DNA of 36,379 nucleotides, from positions 1-36,379 of the forward strand of contig JAYMTF010000440.1 in NCBI GenBank assembly GCA_036897485.1, written 5' to 3'. Source of the DNA: Pelargonium nanum. Lineage: Eukaryota; Streptophyta; Magnoliopsida; Geraniales; Geraniaceae. The notes beneath the pieces are model-generated. The model was not told the origin of the DNA, made no database searches, and worked only from the letters and a program-made list of their open reading frames with translations. Both the position numbers and the translations under genes were made by a program. The stretch's first letter is position 1, and each line of letters starts with the position of its first letter. This document shows, piece by piece, positions 1 to 10,865 of this stretch.

Positions 1-3000
1 TCCAACTGATTATAGTTTGAAATGTCTTTATACAGAGTTCTCATCATGATCATCGCCACCATGCCGGAGAGGAAAAGAACGATCATCAGCGAGTTTATGA
101 TGGAGAACCAGTGAATCTGATCATCATTCATGAGCAGGTAAGTGTCCCACCGAGATGCCCATTTGATATCACTCTCCTTGAAGGTAACATCATATGTGAA
201 CACAATATCCTTTCCCGTGTCTACTTCTTGTGGTACGGTACTACCTGGTATCAAGTTTTTGGTGTTCTCGTTGCAGGTTGCTATCTTCGGATTCTTTTCA
301 TCCCACTCCTTGTATTCATGATTAATGCTGTTGAAAAAAATTATAAGAGGAAATAAGATGACCTTCTATGAAAGGGTAGTTGACATTTGACAACGTTAGA
401 ATACACAGCATATTGCACAGAAGTGACAGAACATTTCACCAACAGATCAAATGAAAATTTTACTGCACACTTGGTTAGAACTTGAAACAGAACATAATAA
501 AAGAACGATAAAACAAGCATATAGTAAATAGAAAATCAAGGTAAACATGTATCTAACAAGACAACTCGTGAAGAAAGAATTTTTTTAGCGCAATGACCCA
601 TCTGGCTATTGGAATACATCTCATAAAACTCCCTAGTATAACTGTCTATTAGGGTTCAAGAAGTCTTAACAGTACGCAAAAGCTTGATGGTGCTTCATCT
701 AACTTCAAGTATACTGTTGCATTCGCTCCAGTATCAAGCAATGGTTTTTATGTTTCCTCCTAAATCCTAAATTATAATAGCATTTTTAAGCTTTTTTTAT
801 TATTTGATTGGAGTAACCATCACGCTATATTCATTATCCAAAGAGCATTAAAACCATATCCTGAATAAACTATAAAGTCAATACAGTCCAATAAACATGA
901 AATTCTGTCATAAAAATAGAAGATAATAAAGGTAAAAACCTGTTTGGGGTAACCTCAAAACCAACAATTCGAGCAGAATCAGATTCATCATCCCTGTGAT
1001 ACATGACTCTAAAGCTTAAGTGGTTGTTGATGAAGTATTTCTCCTCTTTGCTCTATAAGACACAGGTAGCTATTTAAGATAACATAAACATGGTAATCTT
1101 TCACAAGGGAAATTGGATACTGAATCATACCCCTGCATAATTCCCTTTGAACCCAACACGGAAACCGTGTTCGTAAGTTGTTGACTGAACTCCATCCCTT
1201 CTTTGTCTAAGAACAGCAACAGGAAGGTTGTCTAGAATCCTGCATGTCCATATTAGAATGTGTAACAAGAAAAACGTAAACAAGCATCAAAACATACAAA
1301 GACAAAATTGAAAACTTCATTTCTATAACTTACATATTGACCCGATACTCATCATCAATTTTTTCCTTGAAATTCTTTGCAGATTCAGCATCAAGCGTCA
1401 ATCGACAGGCTACAGTGCATGACTTATCATTCCTCATAAGAAACTGGACAGAATTCGTGAACTTATTAGGTCCACTCCACATAAACAGGTAAAAAGAAGA
1501 AAGCAACACTATGTAACGGTATTACACAAACTTTTTGGTACTGAATAAAATGAGACAAATAACTAAATGCTTACAGTGTAAACAGAGTTTTCAATGCGGT
1601 CACCTCGAAGAACCTCCCCCAAATTCTCTGCATTGTTTATAATATTCGGGGGCTTACAGTAGTTCAAGTAGTAGTAGTCATAAGGAAGTTGTGTCTTTGT
1701 AGATGACAACTTGTTTACTTTGACAAAAAGAGGATCATCCTGTTGAGATACGACAATCATGAAATTAAATGTATAAATAAAACTCGAAGTGAAAAACAAT
1801 GAAGTCGTGTATCTGAAAATAACCACCCCATAGTTTTACAAATTGGGTAAGAATGAATCACACACAACACACAATATTACTCCTTCTGTCCCAAACTAAC
1901 TAACTAAGAAAGAAAAATGGACACTCATTTGGGGAAAGAGGGAGTACAAAACATTCCAGTTCCTTGGGTGATGCATTCCTGGTATATTGCCAACAATTTT
2001 CGCATGTGCCAAACATGCAAGTCCCTATATGGCAAAGCCAGAGCCAAAGAAACCGCAGCTGAAGATAACAGAACAGCCCTTAAGAACTACAAATGAAATG
2101 AATGTCATAGTTCAATTTCAATTGAAACGCTTGGGCATTTCTTGAATGTGCAGCCGAAAGCCTCTAACCATAAAAAGTGGAATTACATAAACCTTATCCA
2201 CCCACTAAAAAACAACAAATACATAAATCCAAGTGTTGCATTTCCAATTTCCAGGATACCAAAATTAGTTCAAATAACTGCAAATGAAACGAACATCATT
2301 GTTCAATTTCAATTGAAACGCTTCGGCATTCCTTTTACATAAACATTGTACCGAGAGTGCAATTACATAAACATTATCTACCCATAAAAAACAACAAATG
2401 AATTAACCCAAGCGTTACATTTTTCAGTTCCGTGTTCCCAAATTTTGTTCTAATACGTGCAACTGAAACAAAGACATCACTGTTTCAATTGAAATGCTTG
2501 GCCATTACTTAAATCATTAATCATTTCTTGCATGTGCACCAAATACTCTGCCAGAAGCCTCTAACCATAAAGAGTACGCAATTATATGAACATCATCCAC
2601 ACACACACACACAAAAACAAATAAATAAACCCAAGCATTACATTTCTCATTTATGTGATCTCAAATTATTTCAAATAAGTACAACTGAAACAAACATCAT
2701 TGTTCAATTTCAATTGAAAAGATAAGTCATTCCTTAAATTATTAATCATATCTTGCATGTGCACCAAACACTCAGCCAGACACCTCTAATCATAAAGAGT
2801 ATGCAATAACATAAACATTATCCTAAAAAACAACAAATAACGAAATCCAAACGTTACTTCTCATTTCTGTGACCCCGAATTTAGTTCAAATGAAGAAAAC
2901 AAGTGATAAATGAAAAGTCTAAATAGAAGAAACCTATAAAATCACTTATCCAACACAAATTCACACAGCTTAACCTCAAAAACACTTGATATTCAGCTTC

Positions 3001-3398
3001 AGTTTCCATTCCAATAACACTAAAAAAAACGAGCAATTTACATTTCCACTCTATACATCTAACTAAGCAAACAATCACACTAACTCAACAAAACGAGAAA
3101 GCTTAAACAACGAGCCCAACAATAACCAGAAACACGAGCAACACCATACCAAACGGATCTACGCATACACACACGTCGGAACCCTAGATCCAAGTCCAGA
3201 AACGCGAACAGCGACAAGACAAAGACAGATCAAAGATTTCGAAAAACAGAGGAGACGGATTTGGGAGCTTACTTTGACGAAATCGCGAGGAGCAACGCCG
3301 GGGAGGTAGAAGGAGTGTGCGGAGGAGATGAGGAGGAGCGCGAAGAACAGTGTGGTGAAGCTGAAGCTGCGACTGGAGATACAGCGCATCTCCTTCAT
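1..3398 (-). CDS. Transmembrane 9 superfamily protein (TM9SF/EMP70, TMN7-like), N-terminal part, runs off left edge
   Basis: Coding exons on the minus strand, in transcript order: 3273-3398, 1575-1739, 1334-1443, 1131-1239, 940-1052 and 327-1 (open at the edge). All introns are GT-AG and the phases join into 316 codons plus two bases. Residues 1-29 form a signal peptide, with likely cleavage after AHS and before FYLPGVAPRDF, the usual mature start of the family. A long lumenal domain follows, with KVNKLSSTKTQLPYDYYYLN and NLGEVLRGDRIENSVYT, then the EFxxxK-like stretch DIKWASRWDTYLLM. The first membrane helix is at about 283-303, directly after DDQIHWF. Family proteins have about 640 residues, so the remaining eight helices lie to the left of the window. 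Known for the family: nonaspanins of Golgi and endosomal membranes involved in protein sorting. TMN7 is the closest match from memory; other TMN paralogues cannot be excluded. The first ATG at 3398 is used; a second in-frame ATG lies three codons on. Confidence 0.93.
1878..1946. mobile_element. Short Stowaway-like MITE remnant in TMN intron 1
   Basis: The 69-bp segment begins TACTCCTTCTGTCCC and ends in a sequence whose reverse complement begins TACTCCCTCTTTCCCC. This is the TACTCCCTCCGTCCC-type end of plant Tc1/mariner (Stowaway) MITEs, with almost the whole interior lost. Outer TA at both ends fits their TA target preference. Confidence 0.55.
2040..2890. repeat. Degenerate tandem array (about 4 units of roughly 180-225 bp) in TMN intron 1
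   Basis: The intron 1740-3272 is largely made of repeated units. The shared CAATTGAAA anchor recurs at 2119, 2310, 2486 and 2711, giving steps of 191, 176 and 225 bp. Each unit also carries an AAACATTATC-like block (about 2188, 2370, 2587, 2812), a run of AAACAACAAAT, and GCATGTGCACCAAA in the later ones. Two CA-rich stretches interrupt the third unit. Confidence 0.75.
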
Positions 3399-3540
3399 CG
3401 TCGTCTTCGCTGTTCTTCGGAGATTCTGGAGAAGCTTCGAGTTGAAGGAAAGGTTGGAGAAAAATGGTGAGAGAGAGGTTTAGAGAGAGAGAGAGAGACC
3501 AGAGACTGTACAGTGTACGGAAACTTCGGATTTTACTACT
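3399..3540 (-). promoter_or_regulatory. TMN-like gene 5' leader region
   Basis: Upstream of the TMN ATG the sequence contains a GA repeat on the plus strand (about 3480-3500), which reads as a CT-repeat in the transcript, a common form of plant 5' untranslated region. The transcription start cannot be fixed; no clear TATA box was seen. Confidence 0.4.
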
Positions 3541-4605
3541 GCCACGCTTGTTTTTGCTATTTCCAATATGTTTCAGTTTGGGAGGAAATTAACTGAAATT
3601 GATTTCTTAACTCATTACAGTTTTTTTTACTGCATGTAGTACGTGTAGTAGCGGCAATTTTTGTATTGAATTCGGTTCGTTCGGGTTTGTAGAGCTGATC
3701 AGAATTCAACTTGAAAGGGTTTTGTGTTCATTCGCGGTTTTCTTCCTAAGATAAAATGTGCAAAATCATGCGGCTCGTCTGGTCCAAATTTCCGACTCTA
3801 GTTATACCCGGTAATGTGTGTCGCGGGACTAAATAAGTTGGGTAAAAAACACATTGACTATTTTTCGTCGATTTTGATACTTTTGACTACTTTGTGGAAT
3901 ATGCTAGGGCTCAATTTGCGTATTTCTACCCCACTTGTTTTAGGATAGTCATGTATTGAGGTGATGACACTTAATTAAAATTCATGAATCCGGACGGGTC
4001 GCTCCGCTCCCACCAATTCACTTGGGTGGGTATAGATTAAATTTAATGAGGTGTCATCACCTCATTGGCTTGGTTTACCCTAAGCAAAAAATTATATAGC
4101 TTAGATTACTTCTTCTCTTTATTACAAGACACAACACACAAACAAAGTTGGATTTGTAGACTACTATCAATGAATTTTCATGACTAAAAATTACAAAAAA
4201 TTAACCAGTAATCATACATACTTATTGTGCAACAAAATACATATAATTGATCGAAAAGAGCAATTTCATACTCTATGCTATTCTAGAAATTGGAATTCAA
4301 ACATCTAATAAGTTGTGAGCCTGAAAATCGAATTGAAGTATACCTCACAATGCGGGCAACGGGGTAAAAAACGCACGTGCTTTTATTGAGCAACTTTTTT
4401 GTCAGTTCTATTGTATCTCGCCAATTAGTGGAAAAGAGTAGGGCTGATAAAAAGTTGCAGAAAACAAACATGTGGGTTTTTCTGCCCGGCCCGCAATCTG
4501 AATTGCTAGGTCTAAATCAAAGTACCGAAACAGCGCTAGAGGATCAGAACATAGCAGCAATAGGTACCGATTTGATACTTGTTTCCAGATGTTTTGACAT
4601 GTTTG
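3541..4605. other. Intergenic region between TMN promoter and MSI4 3' end
   Basis: About 1.06 kb with no supported gene. The TMN-like and MSI4 genes are on the same strand, so this holds the TMN promoter and the MSI4 3' untranslated region next to 4606. The only structure seen is the foldback at 3957-4066. Short open frames here lack splice support and family motifs. Confidence 0.6.
3957..4066. repeat. Foldback / MITE-like inverted repeat
   Basis: TGAGGTGATGACAC at 3957-3970 is repeated inverted at 4051-4064, giving 14-bp perfect ends about 110 bp apart. The right end is itself a perfect hairpin: AATGAGGTG (4045-4053), loop TCAT, CACCTCATT (4058-4066). A further CCCACC/GGTGGG pair lies in the middle. 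This nesting is typical of small non-autonomous elements, but no target duplication was found. Confidence 0.45.
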
Positions 4606-7600
4606 TCAAGAAGAGCATGTGAGTATATGAGATTTGAACTTCTCGAGCTCATCGAGGACTTCTTCCTCGGGCCTATAAATCAAATCAATCATCCTCCATA
4701 TCTGCACGGAACAATCAACACTTCAGAAGAAAGATGGATGCAATGTTATCTCTAACATAGGCAAATGATTAGAACACGAGTTTGAGGTTTCTTCGTTCAA
4801 AATTCCGGTTAGGAGATTTTGCAATTCTAGACTGAATTCTGTAAAAGGTTCTCGTCAATTAGTAGCAGAAATCACTTGTGCAGTTGATGGACAGTGAAGA
4901 AGATTCAACAGGTTTCTTTTATTAGTAAAATTTACGAAAAATTGCACAGAAGTACCCTATATTTAGCTCAATGTCGCAAAAAAGAGAGTAGAATCACCTG
5001 TAATGTACCGCCTCCACCAGTACTTTCACCATCATCCGATACGCTAACAATTGTCCATGGATCCGATGAATTCCAATGGAAGTCAACAACCTTGTCCCTA
5101 CAACCATAAATAGAATCAGCAACTGTATATCTATGCAAAGTGCAAGCCTATGTAAGAACATGAAGAGAATAATTTGCTTCATACCTATGCCCAGCATGTC
5201 GAAAGAATAAGCCCGGAGGAGCTTCTGGCAGTTTGGAAGCGATAGAATCTGGCTTCCTAGTAATCTGAAGTATATCAACATTCTTATGAGGATTATACAA
5301 AAGAAACAAATACGGCATTCAACATATGGTCCAACAATGTCTAACGAGTAAATGCACCCATTTTCAGATTCGATGACCAGACATATACTTTAATGTCTAA
5401 GGGTGAATCATTCTTAAATAGCAAGCAGATGACTGGAAAACGACGTCAAACGAAAACAATCCTCTCCTAAAGTTTACGAGACTAGCATCGAATTTGGTAC
5501 TTGGTACACATATACTGAATCCCGTTGACTCGTGAACAGAGATTCAATAAATAAATAAATCTTAACCATATTTGTAACCTTCAAATTAATGCTAGTCATT
5601 ATATACTAAATTTTCGTAAATGTTGCCAACACATTGTAATTCTATAGGTGTATCTCTACTAGTGGTTTTTAACCTCCCAAGTTTCCTTCTCGGAACTTGC
5701 TTTCCATACAATATTATCTGTCCAAATGTCAGAACAAAAGGGAATGATGAAAAAGAATAAATTAAGAGTTCACACCTTCTCATGATCCCAGATGTTCAAG
5801 ACACCATCCTCAGCAGAAGTTCCAAACACAGAAGACTTGTGTGGAGACCACTGAAAGAATATTTAAACAATCATTACGGTCAATAGTTAAGCAAAAAAAA
5901 ATCCAAAATACTACTTCGAAGTTTGAAAATTAAAGGCAACAAGCCAGATTTTCAAGGCAGCACCTGTACACAAAGAACAGCAGCACTGTGACCCTCAAAT
6001 GTATGGACAGGTGAACCAACTCCAGCAGAGGTGAGGTTTCGACGGTCAAACATACGAACAGTATTATCAGCAGACCTGTAGTGAAAGCAAAGGGAACGAT
6101 TGAAGAACCAAAGGAATTTCAATTTTCAGAGAACCAGAGGCATGAAAGGTGAAGCCAATGTATCAAAGACTGATACATCCAATCCAATGTGCTGACCCTA
6201 ACCAACCATAACTGAAATATAATTATATAACTATAGAAGATAGCCTGGAATGCATATATACCCTGTCAGAATGAGATTCACGTCATGAGGATTCCAATCA
6301 ACACAATGTAGATCAGCATTATGAGCTTTCTCAACCTGCAAAATCAGCGTGCAAAATTTAAGAAACATATCAGCAATGAATACAAAACCGCAAAGACGTA
6401 TATTTTAGGTTCAACAAACATGAGGTTTTCATGACAAATTTAAGGACACAAAAATTCTAGTCTGTGAAATTCAAGAAATGGTAAATAAACGGGCAAGATA
6501 CCTCAGTAGCTTCATTAAATGCCTTTTCTAATTTCCAAATAATACATAAATTCTAAGAAAAACTTTCCCAGTTGAACATGTATTGCATTCAGAAAAAAGA
6601 AATGCATGGCAAACATAAATAGAAGAAATTGGACCTTGACAGCTGGAGTAGACCCAACTCTAGCATCCCATAGTATAAGGCAAGAATCATCACCAACGCT
6701 ACAGAACTCGTTTGCACTTCAACAAATAAACAGAATATTTAAGTCATTATGGGAGTATAATAACTAATCCACACTTACTAAATGCACTTTGCGAAAACCA
6801 CACCATCTACCTCAAAGGGCAGAACTGCACATCTTCAACAGTGTCCTCATGGCCTTGGTAGATTCCTCGAGCTCCAACAGAAGGGCTCTCTTTGGGCTTA
6901 TCATTACTCCCACCACTTTTCGAGGCATTTTTGGAGTTGGCTGCAGCAGATCCCGGAGACTTTGCAGTCCCTGCTTCGGTTGCCAAAGTTGATATATGAT
7001 CTTGAATACTCCACAAAACCACTGACTTATCCTTGCCTGGTACCAATGACTTCTACGTCAGGAATGCATTACAAGTTGAAAATGAATAAACAACTTTACT
7101 TTAGCACTGAGATATGTGGTGGGCAGCAAAATTACGAAATTACGCATGGCATCCCTCAATAGTATTAATGTCATTCCACATATACACAAGACAACTCAGA
7201 AAAACCATAATGGCCTCCTAAAATTCTTGTTACAGTGGATAAAAGAGAAAAGTCTTGATAATAGAAGACAACCAAAACTTTCTATGTCTAGACATGTTCT
7301 GCCTGGTTATAATTATTAAGTGGAATTTGAATGTTAATCTATTTCCATGAAAAGACAGGTGAGAGAAGAAAAAAAGGTCTCTAACCTCCAGAGAGCACAA
7401 ACGGCTCAGTTGGGCACATGGCAAGAGCAAATTCTGCATTATCTTGATGCCCGGTCAAAATCTGTGAAATGAATATGATGTTAGAAGGCAGTACTTCAAA
7501 AATAAGAAAACATGTCATTTATAAATTAAAGTGGAAAATCCAGTCAAAACTTATCTAATACAATACAGTAAATAGTGTAAAATATAAGAATATAAGAACA

Positions 7601-10600
7601 CATACATTATACATGCACATATAGATAGCACGTGTGTACATGCCACAAAGAACATACCAGATCTGGGCGAGAATCTGCAGCTCCCAAAACCGCATGACGA
7701 TTAGGCTGTGCATCAACATCCCAAATGAGAACCTGTACAAACAAAAAAATCCAATAGATTGACCAGAATTGTTCTTCTAGCATTTATAAAGCTCCATACA
7801 AAGAAAAACATAAAAGATAAAAGAGATAAGTTATGAAGTTCTCTTAAACAAAAGGAAAATATAAGAGAATAGTTGCTTACATCGGGACTATCAGTATGCG
7901 TGGCCACTATCTTACTGTTCTGTGGGAGTTCTCTGATTCTGTTGACCTGCAAAATCAGTATGTAATGTTGCTTAAAAGGGTTCTAAATCCTACAATATAA
8001 TCATGTACAGAAAAAGTATAAGAAGCCTATATATGCCAAATGCATCATCACACCATCAAATGAAGCACTACTAAAAAAGTAACTATCGAATCATAAAATG
8101 AAACACTACAAAATAAGTAACTATCAAATGGGTTAATTAAGTAATTAATAAACTAATCTATAGATAATGTAATACTACATATAATAACAGGATTATAAAC
8201 TTATCATGGTGAATAGGACTCAGAATATTCTAAAAAGAAAAATAAAACTAAGTAGGTAAACTAAAAAAACCAGAGAAAAAAAGTTAAGAGAAAACAAGAG
8301 ATTGGTACCTCGCCAGGATGTATTATAGTTTTATACTTCTTAACAAAGGGTGAGCGCGCTTCTTCATTGAACTGTAAGATCAAGCAACCAAAAGGATATA
8401 GTGACAATGCAGCAGAAAAGGTTCAGTTAAAAAAATAAATGACAACAGCTGGAAAATGGAAGAGAATAAACAATTATTGTTGATCAAGGCATCACCTGGG
8501 ATATATGCTCCGCAGCTGCAACCCTGGGTTTAACAACTTCACAGTTTGCAATGACAAGTGTATTTGGAACGCTGCCATCAGTCTGGATAGAAAGACAACG
8601 GGTAAACATAAGAATGATAACTTGAAACATAAAACACCATAGTTATAGGATAATGCATATGACAATGGACAGGTTTGCACATTTGTGTATCCAAGCCTCA
8701 CTATGATGGGCAAGTACAAAACAATCATTAAGAAAGATATTAAGCAGATTTTACGAACAACAAAACCAGTGTGACTTTGAAAAATTACTCCCACAACGTT
8801 TAATTTGAAAAATTTATCATAATGACCCAATGAAATGAAGCCAGAATATTGGGGGGCAACAAAAAAGACCAAACTGGAAATCAAATTCTGGATTTGCAAG
8901 AGTATTAATAAACCAAACTACACAACAATATTTGGCGATCTTCAAATCCCCAAAAGCCATTAGCCTAATGAATAGACATAAAACAATGAGAGATTCACAC
9001 AATGCAGCGGCAAGTGCTAGATTATTATGCCTGCTCAGAAAGGTAAAGTCGTTGACGATTCTTGTAAGTGGCTTGCTCAAGCTGTGGACCCCATCTATAA
9101 GAAGAAATTAAAAAGGTCATATCACATTAATCAAACACACCAAAAACAGTAATTACAAAATTTAGTTCTCAGTTCTTGAGAATATTCCGCTGCACATTCT
9201 CCATTGAAGAACAGCCTGAACTGCAGCTAAATAACAGATGAGTGATACCTTCCATTGAACTGAAATCAACTTAAAAGGAAAGAAACAAACATATCATAGT
9301 TCAAAAGTTTATATTCTCACATTTTCCCAATCTTTCCTCACAGAAAAACAGATTACTGAGGAATTAAATAATAAACACTTTCTTATCAATTATATTGAAA
9401 GGCAAAATTCAATTAAAACTTCTGCACAGAGCACAAAACAGTTCTTCCTTGTTTCCTTCTTAATTTGCTCGCATCTTCCCAAACAAACAGAAATTCACCG
9501 GCAAACCCTAGAGACAGTAGATTTAAACACAGAACGCCTATAGAACCGATCAACAATTATTTTTTATACTCCAATCAGTTTCGTATCTAATAAATTAGCC
9601 CCAGCCAAACAGAAAACATAAGAAATGAAACGATCAGCATTTTCTTTCACATTTATGACATTAGAATTGTTTAGGGCATTATCAATTATAATCGCTTATC
9701 AACTAAACATATCGAATTGAAAGGTCAAAATCAATTATAACTTCTGCAAATAGCTCAAAACAGCACTTCTTTCACCTACACAGCCTAGATACAAAAGATT
9801 TGAGCGAGGAACACATATATTACCAATCAACAATGATTTGCTCCACTCCAACTAGTTTCATTTCTCATTGATTATAGCTCCAACCAAACAGAGAACATGA
9901 GAAATGAAAGCATTTTCTTCACATTTATGGCATTATAATCGTTTAGAACATGTTCTGAACTTCCAAATACTAACTGAACAGGAGAAAACAAGAGGAAATA
10001 AAATCTACACTAAGAACATGTCACTGAAACAATCATTAGCTCCACAGACAACAGCTATTAGTTATCATATGAATGGGTTCAAACTTCAAACCAAACAGAG
10101 AACATAATAAACGAAACGATAAGCATCTAGGACGTTTTCTGAGCTGCCAAACAGTAACTGAACACAATAACAAACACAAGAGGAAAATTGAAACGGCTCT
10201 TCTTTTCCTTCCTAATTTCGTCACATTTTCCCAACAAACAAACAGAAACTCATCTACAAACCCTACATACAAAAGTTTTAAGCAACCAACACACATACAA
10301 CCGATTAACAATCATTCGCTCACCAGCTATTAATTTCGTATCATATGAATTAGCTCCAGCCAAACAGATAGCTTAAGAAATAAAACGATCAGCATTTTCG
10401 TTCACATTCGGGACATTTTCTGAGCCTCCAAACAGTGATGAATGCGCAAAAACGAGAGCAAAGTTAAAATGTAGGTTCATAAGCGAATCAAAACCCTAGA
10501 AGAGAGTGTACGGACCTGCAGGAGAGGGATGGCCAGACGAGGTTGTGGTTGGCGAGCCAGTCGTAGAGCACAGGGACGAGAGATTTCCACTGTGTGTACC

Positions 10601-10649
10601 TCTCGTTCACCGTCGCAAGCTCTCGGCCTCCACTTCCTCGTTCCTTCAT
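4606..10649 (-). CDS. MSI4: WD-40 repeat protein MSI4 / FVE (histone-binding, RbAp46/48-like)
   Basis: Fifteen coding exons on the minus strand: 10516-10649, 9031-9094, 8496-8582, 8309-8371, 7881-7946, 7658-7732, 7386-7461, 6811-7036, 6635-6716, 6262-6335, 5964-6075, 5776-5850, 5185-5264, 4998-5097, 4606-4701. They join in phase into 469 residues plus TGA. Residues 18-45 (YTQWKSLVPVLYDWLANHNL and on) are the histone H4-binding helix; TIIHPGEVNRIRELPQN, ILTGHQDNAEFALAMCPTEP and the WD blades follow. WDAR at 280-283 is a DWD-box type motif used for DDB1-CUL4 binding. Blade 3 carries a Ser/Gly/Lys-rich loop at about 205-245. Known for FVE: nuclear, works with HDA6/FLD and PRC2-type complexes to repress FLC, and in cold response. 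The start is chosen at MKERG (10649), which matches FVE homologues from memory; an in-frame ATG at 10793 would add 48 residues. Intron 2 has a GC donor. Sister MSI5 is the main alternative name. Confidence 0.95.
9390..10470. repeat. Degenerate tandem repeat array in MSI4 intron 1
   Basis: In the 1421-bp first intron (9095-10515) blocks such as AGCTCCAGCCAAACAGA, AAACGATCAGCATTTTC, TCACATTT and CCGATTAACAATCATT-like segments recur near 9625, 9905, 10112 and 10383, with steps of roughly 210-280 bp. Units have many substitutions and indels, so the array is old. The last unit ends within about 50 bp of the first splice donor. Confidence 0.65.
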
Positions 10650-10745
10650 TTTCTCTGCTCTCTCTCTCTCTCTGTTTCTTCTTCTTCTTCTCTCTCTCTC
10701 TGTTTCTTCTTCTTCTTCTTTTGTGTCTGTGTTGAAGACGACGCA
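10650..10745 (-). promoter_or_regulatory. MSI4 purine-rich 5' leader (or coding extension)
   Basis: In the MSI4 sense this stretch is almost pure A/G, with repeated GAAGAAGAA and GAGAGAGA blocks directly before the chosen ATG. Such GA-rich tracts are common in plant 5' leaders. The same frame is open back to an ATG at 10793, so it could also code for a Glu/Arg-rich N-terminal extension. Confidence 0.5.
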
Positions 10746-10779
10746 TGAGAGATGCGAGGGCTTGAGTTTGGCGGGACCA

Positions 10780-10865
10780 GGTGACGTGGACATGCCGATT
10801 CTGGTTGTCCGTTATCTTTTGGCCACGTGGAAATTTTGGTTACGTGGCACTCTTTAGCCACGCGG
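10780..10865 (-). promoter_or_regulatory. Cluster of G-box / ACGT elements upstream of MSI4
   Basis: Four related motifs lie within 86 bp: GTGACGTGGA (from 10781), CCACGTGG with a perfect CACGTG at 10824-10829, TACGTGGC at 10841-10848, and CCACGCGG at 10858-10865. A GATAA-type I-box (reverse strand) sits at about 10811-10818. ACGT motifs bind bZIP and bHLH (PIF-type) factors. The position, 130-215 bp before the MSI4 ATG, suits a proximal promoter. Function is inferred. Confidence 0.5.

Noticed and set aside
111..356. Plus-strand open frame of 81 codons
   Set aside because: It is the antisense of TMN exon 6, whose minus-strand frame carries clear family motifs.
6782..7162. Plus-strand open frame of 126 codons, the second longest in the window
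   Set aside because: It lies opposite MSI4 exon 8 and has no recognisable motif; the open frame results from the coding bias of the other strand.
8492..8899. Minus-strand open frame of 135 codons
   Set aside because: It reads MSI4 intron 2 and exon 3 in the wrong frame; the correct frame gives TDGSVPNTLVIANCEVVKP.
10506..10857. Several open frames in the CT/GA-rich tract near the MSI4 start
   Set aside because: Simple repeats lack stop codons in many frames; only the frame leading to YTQWKSLVPVLYDWL is supported.
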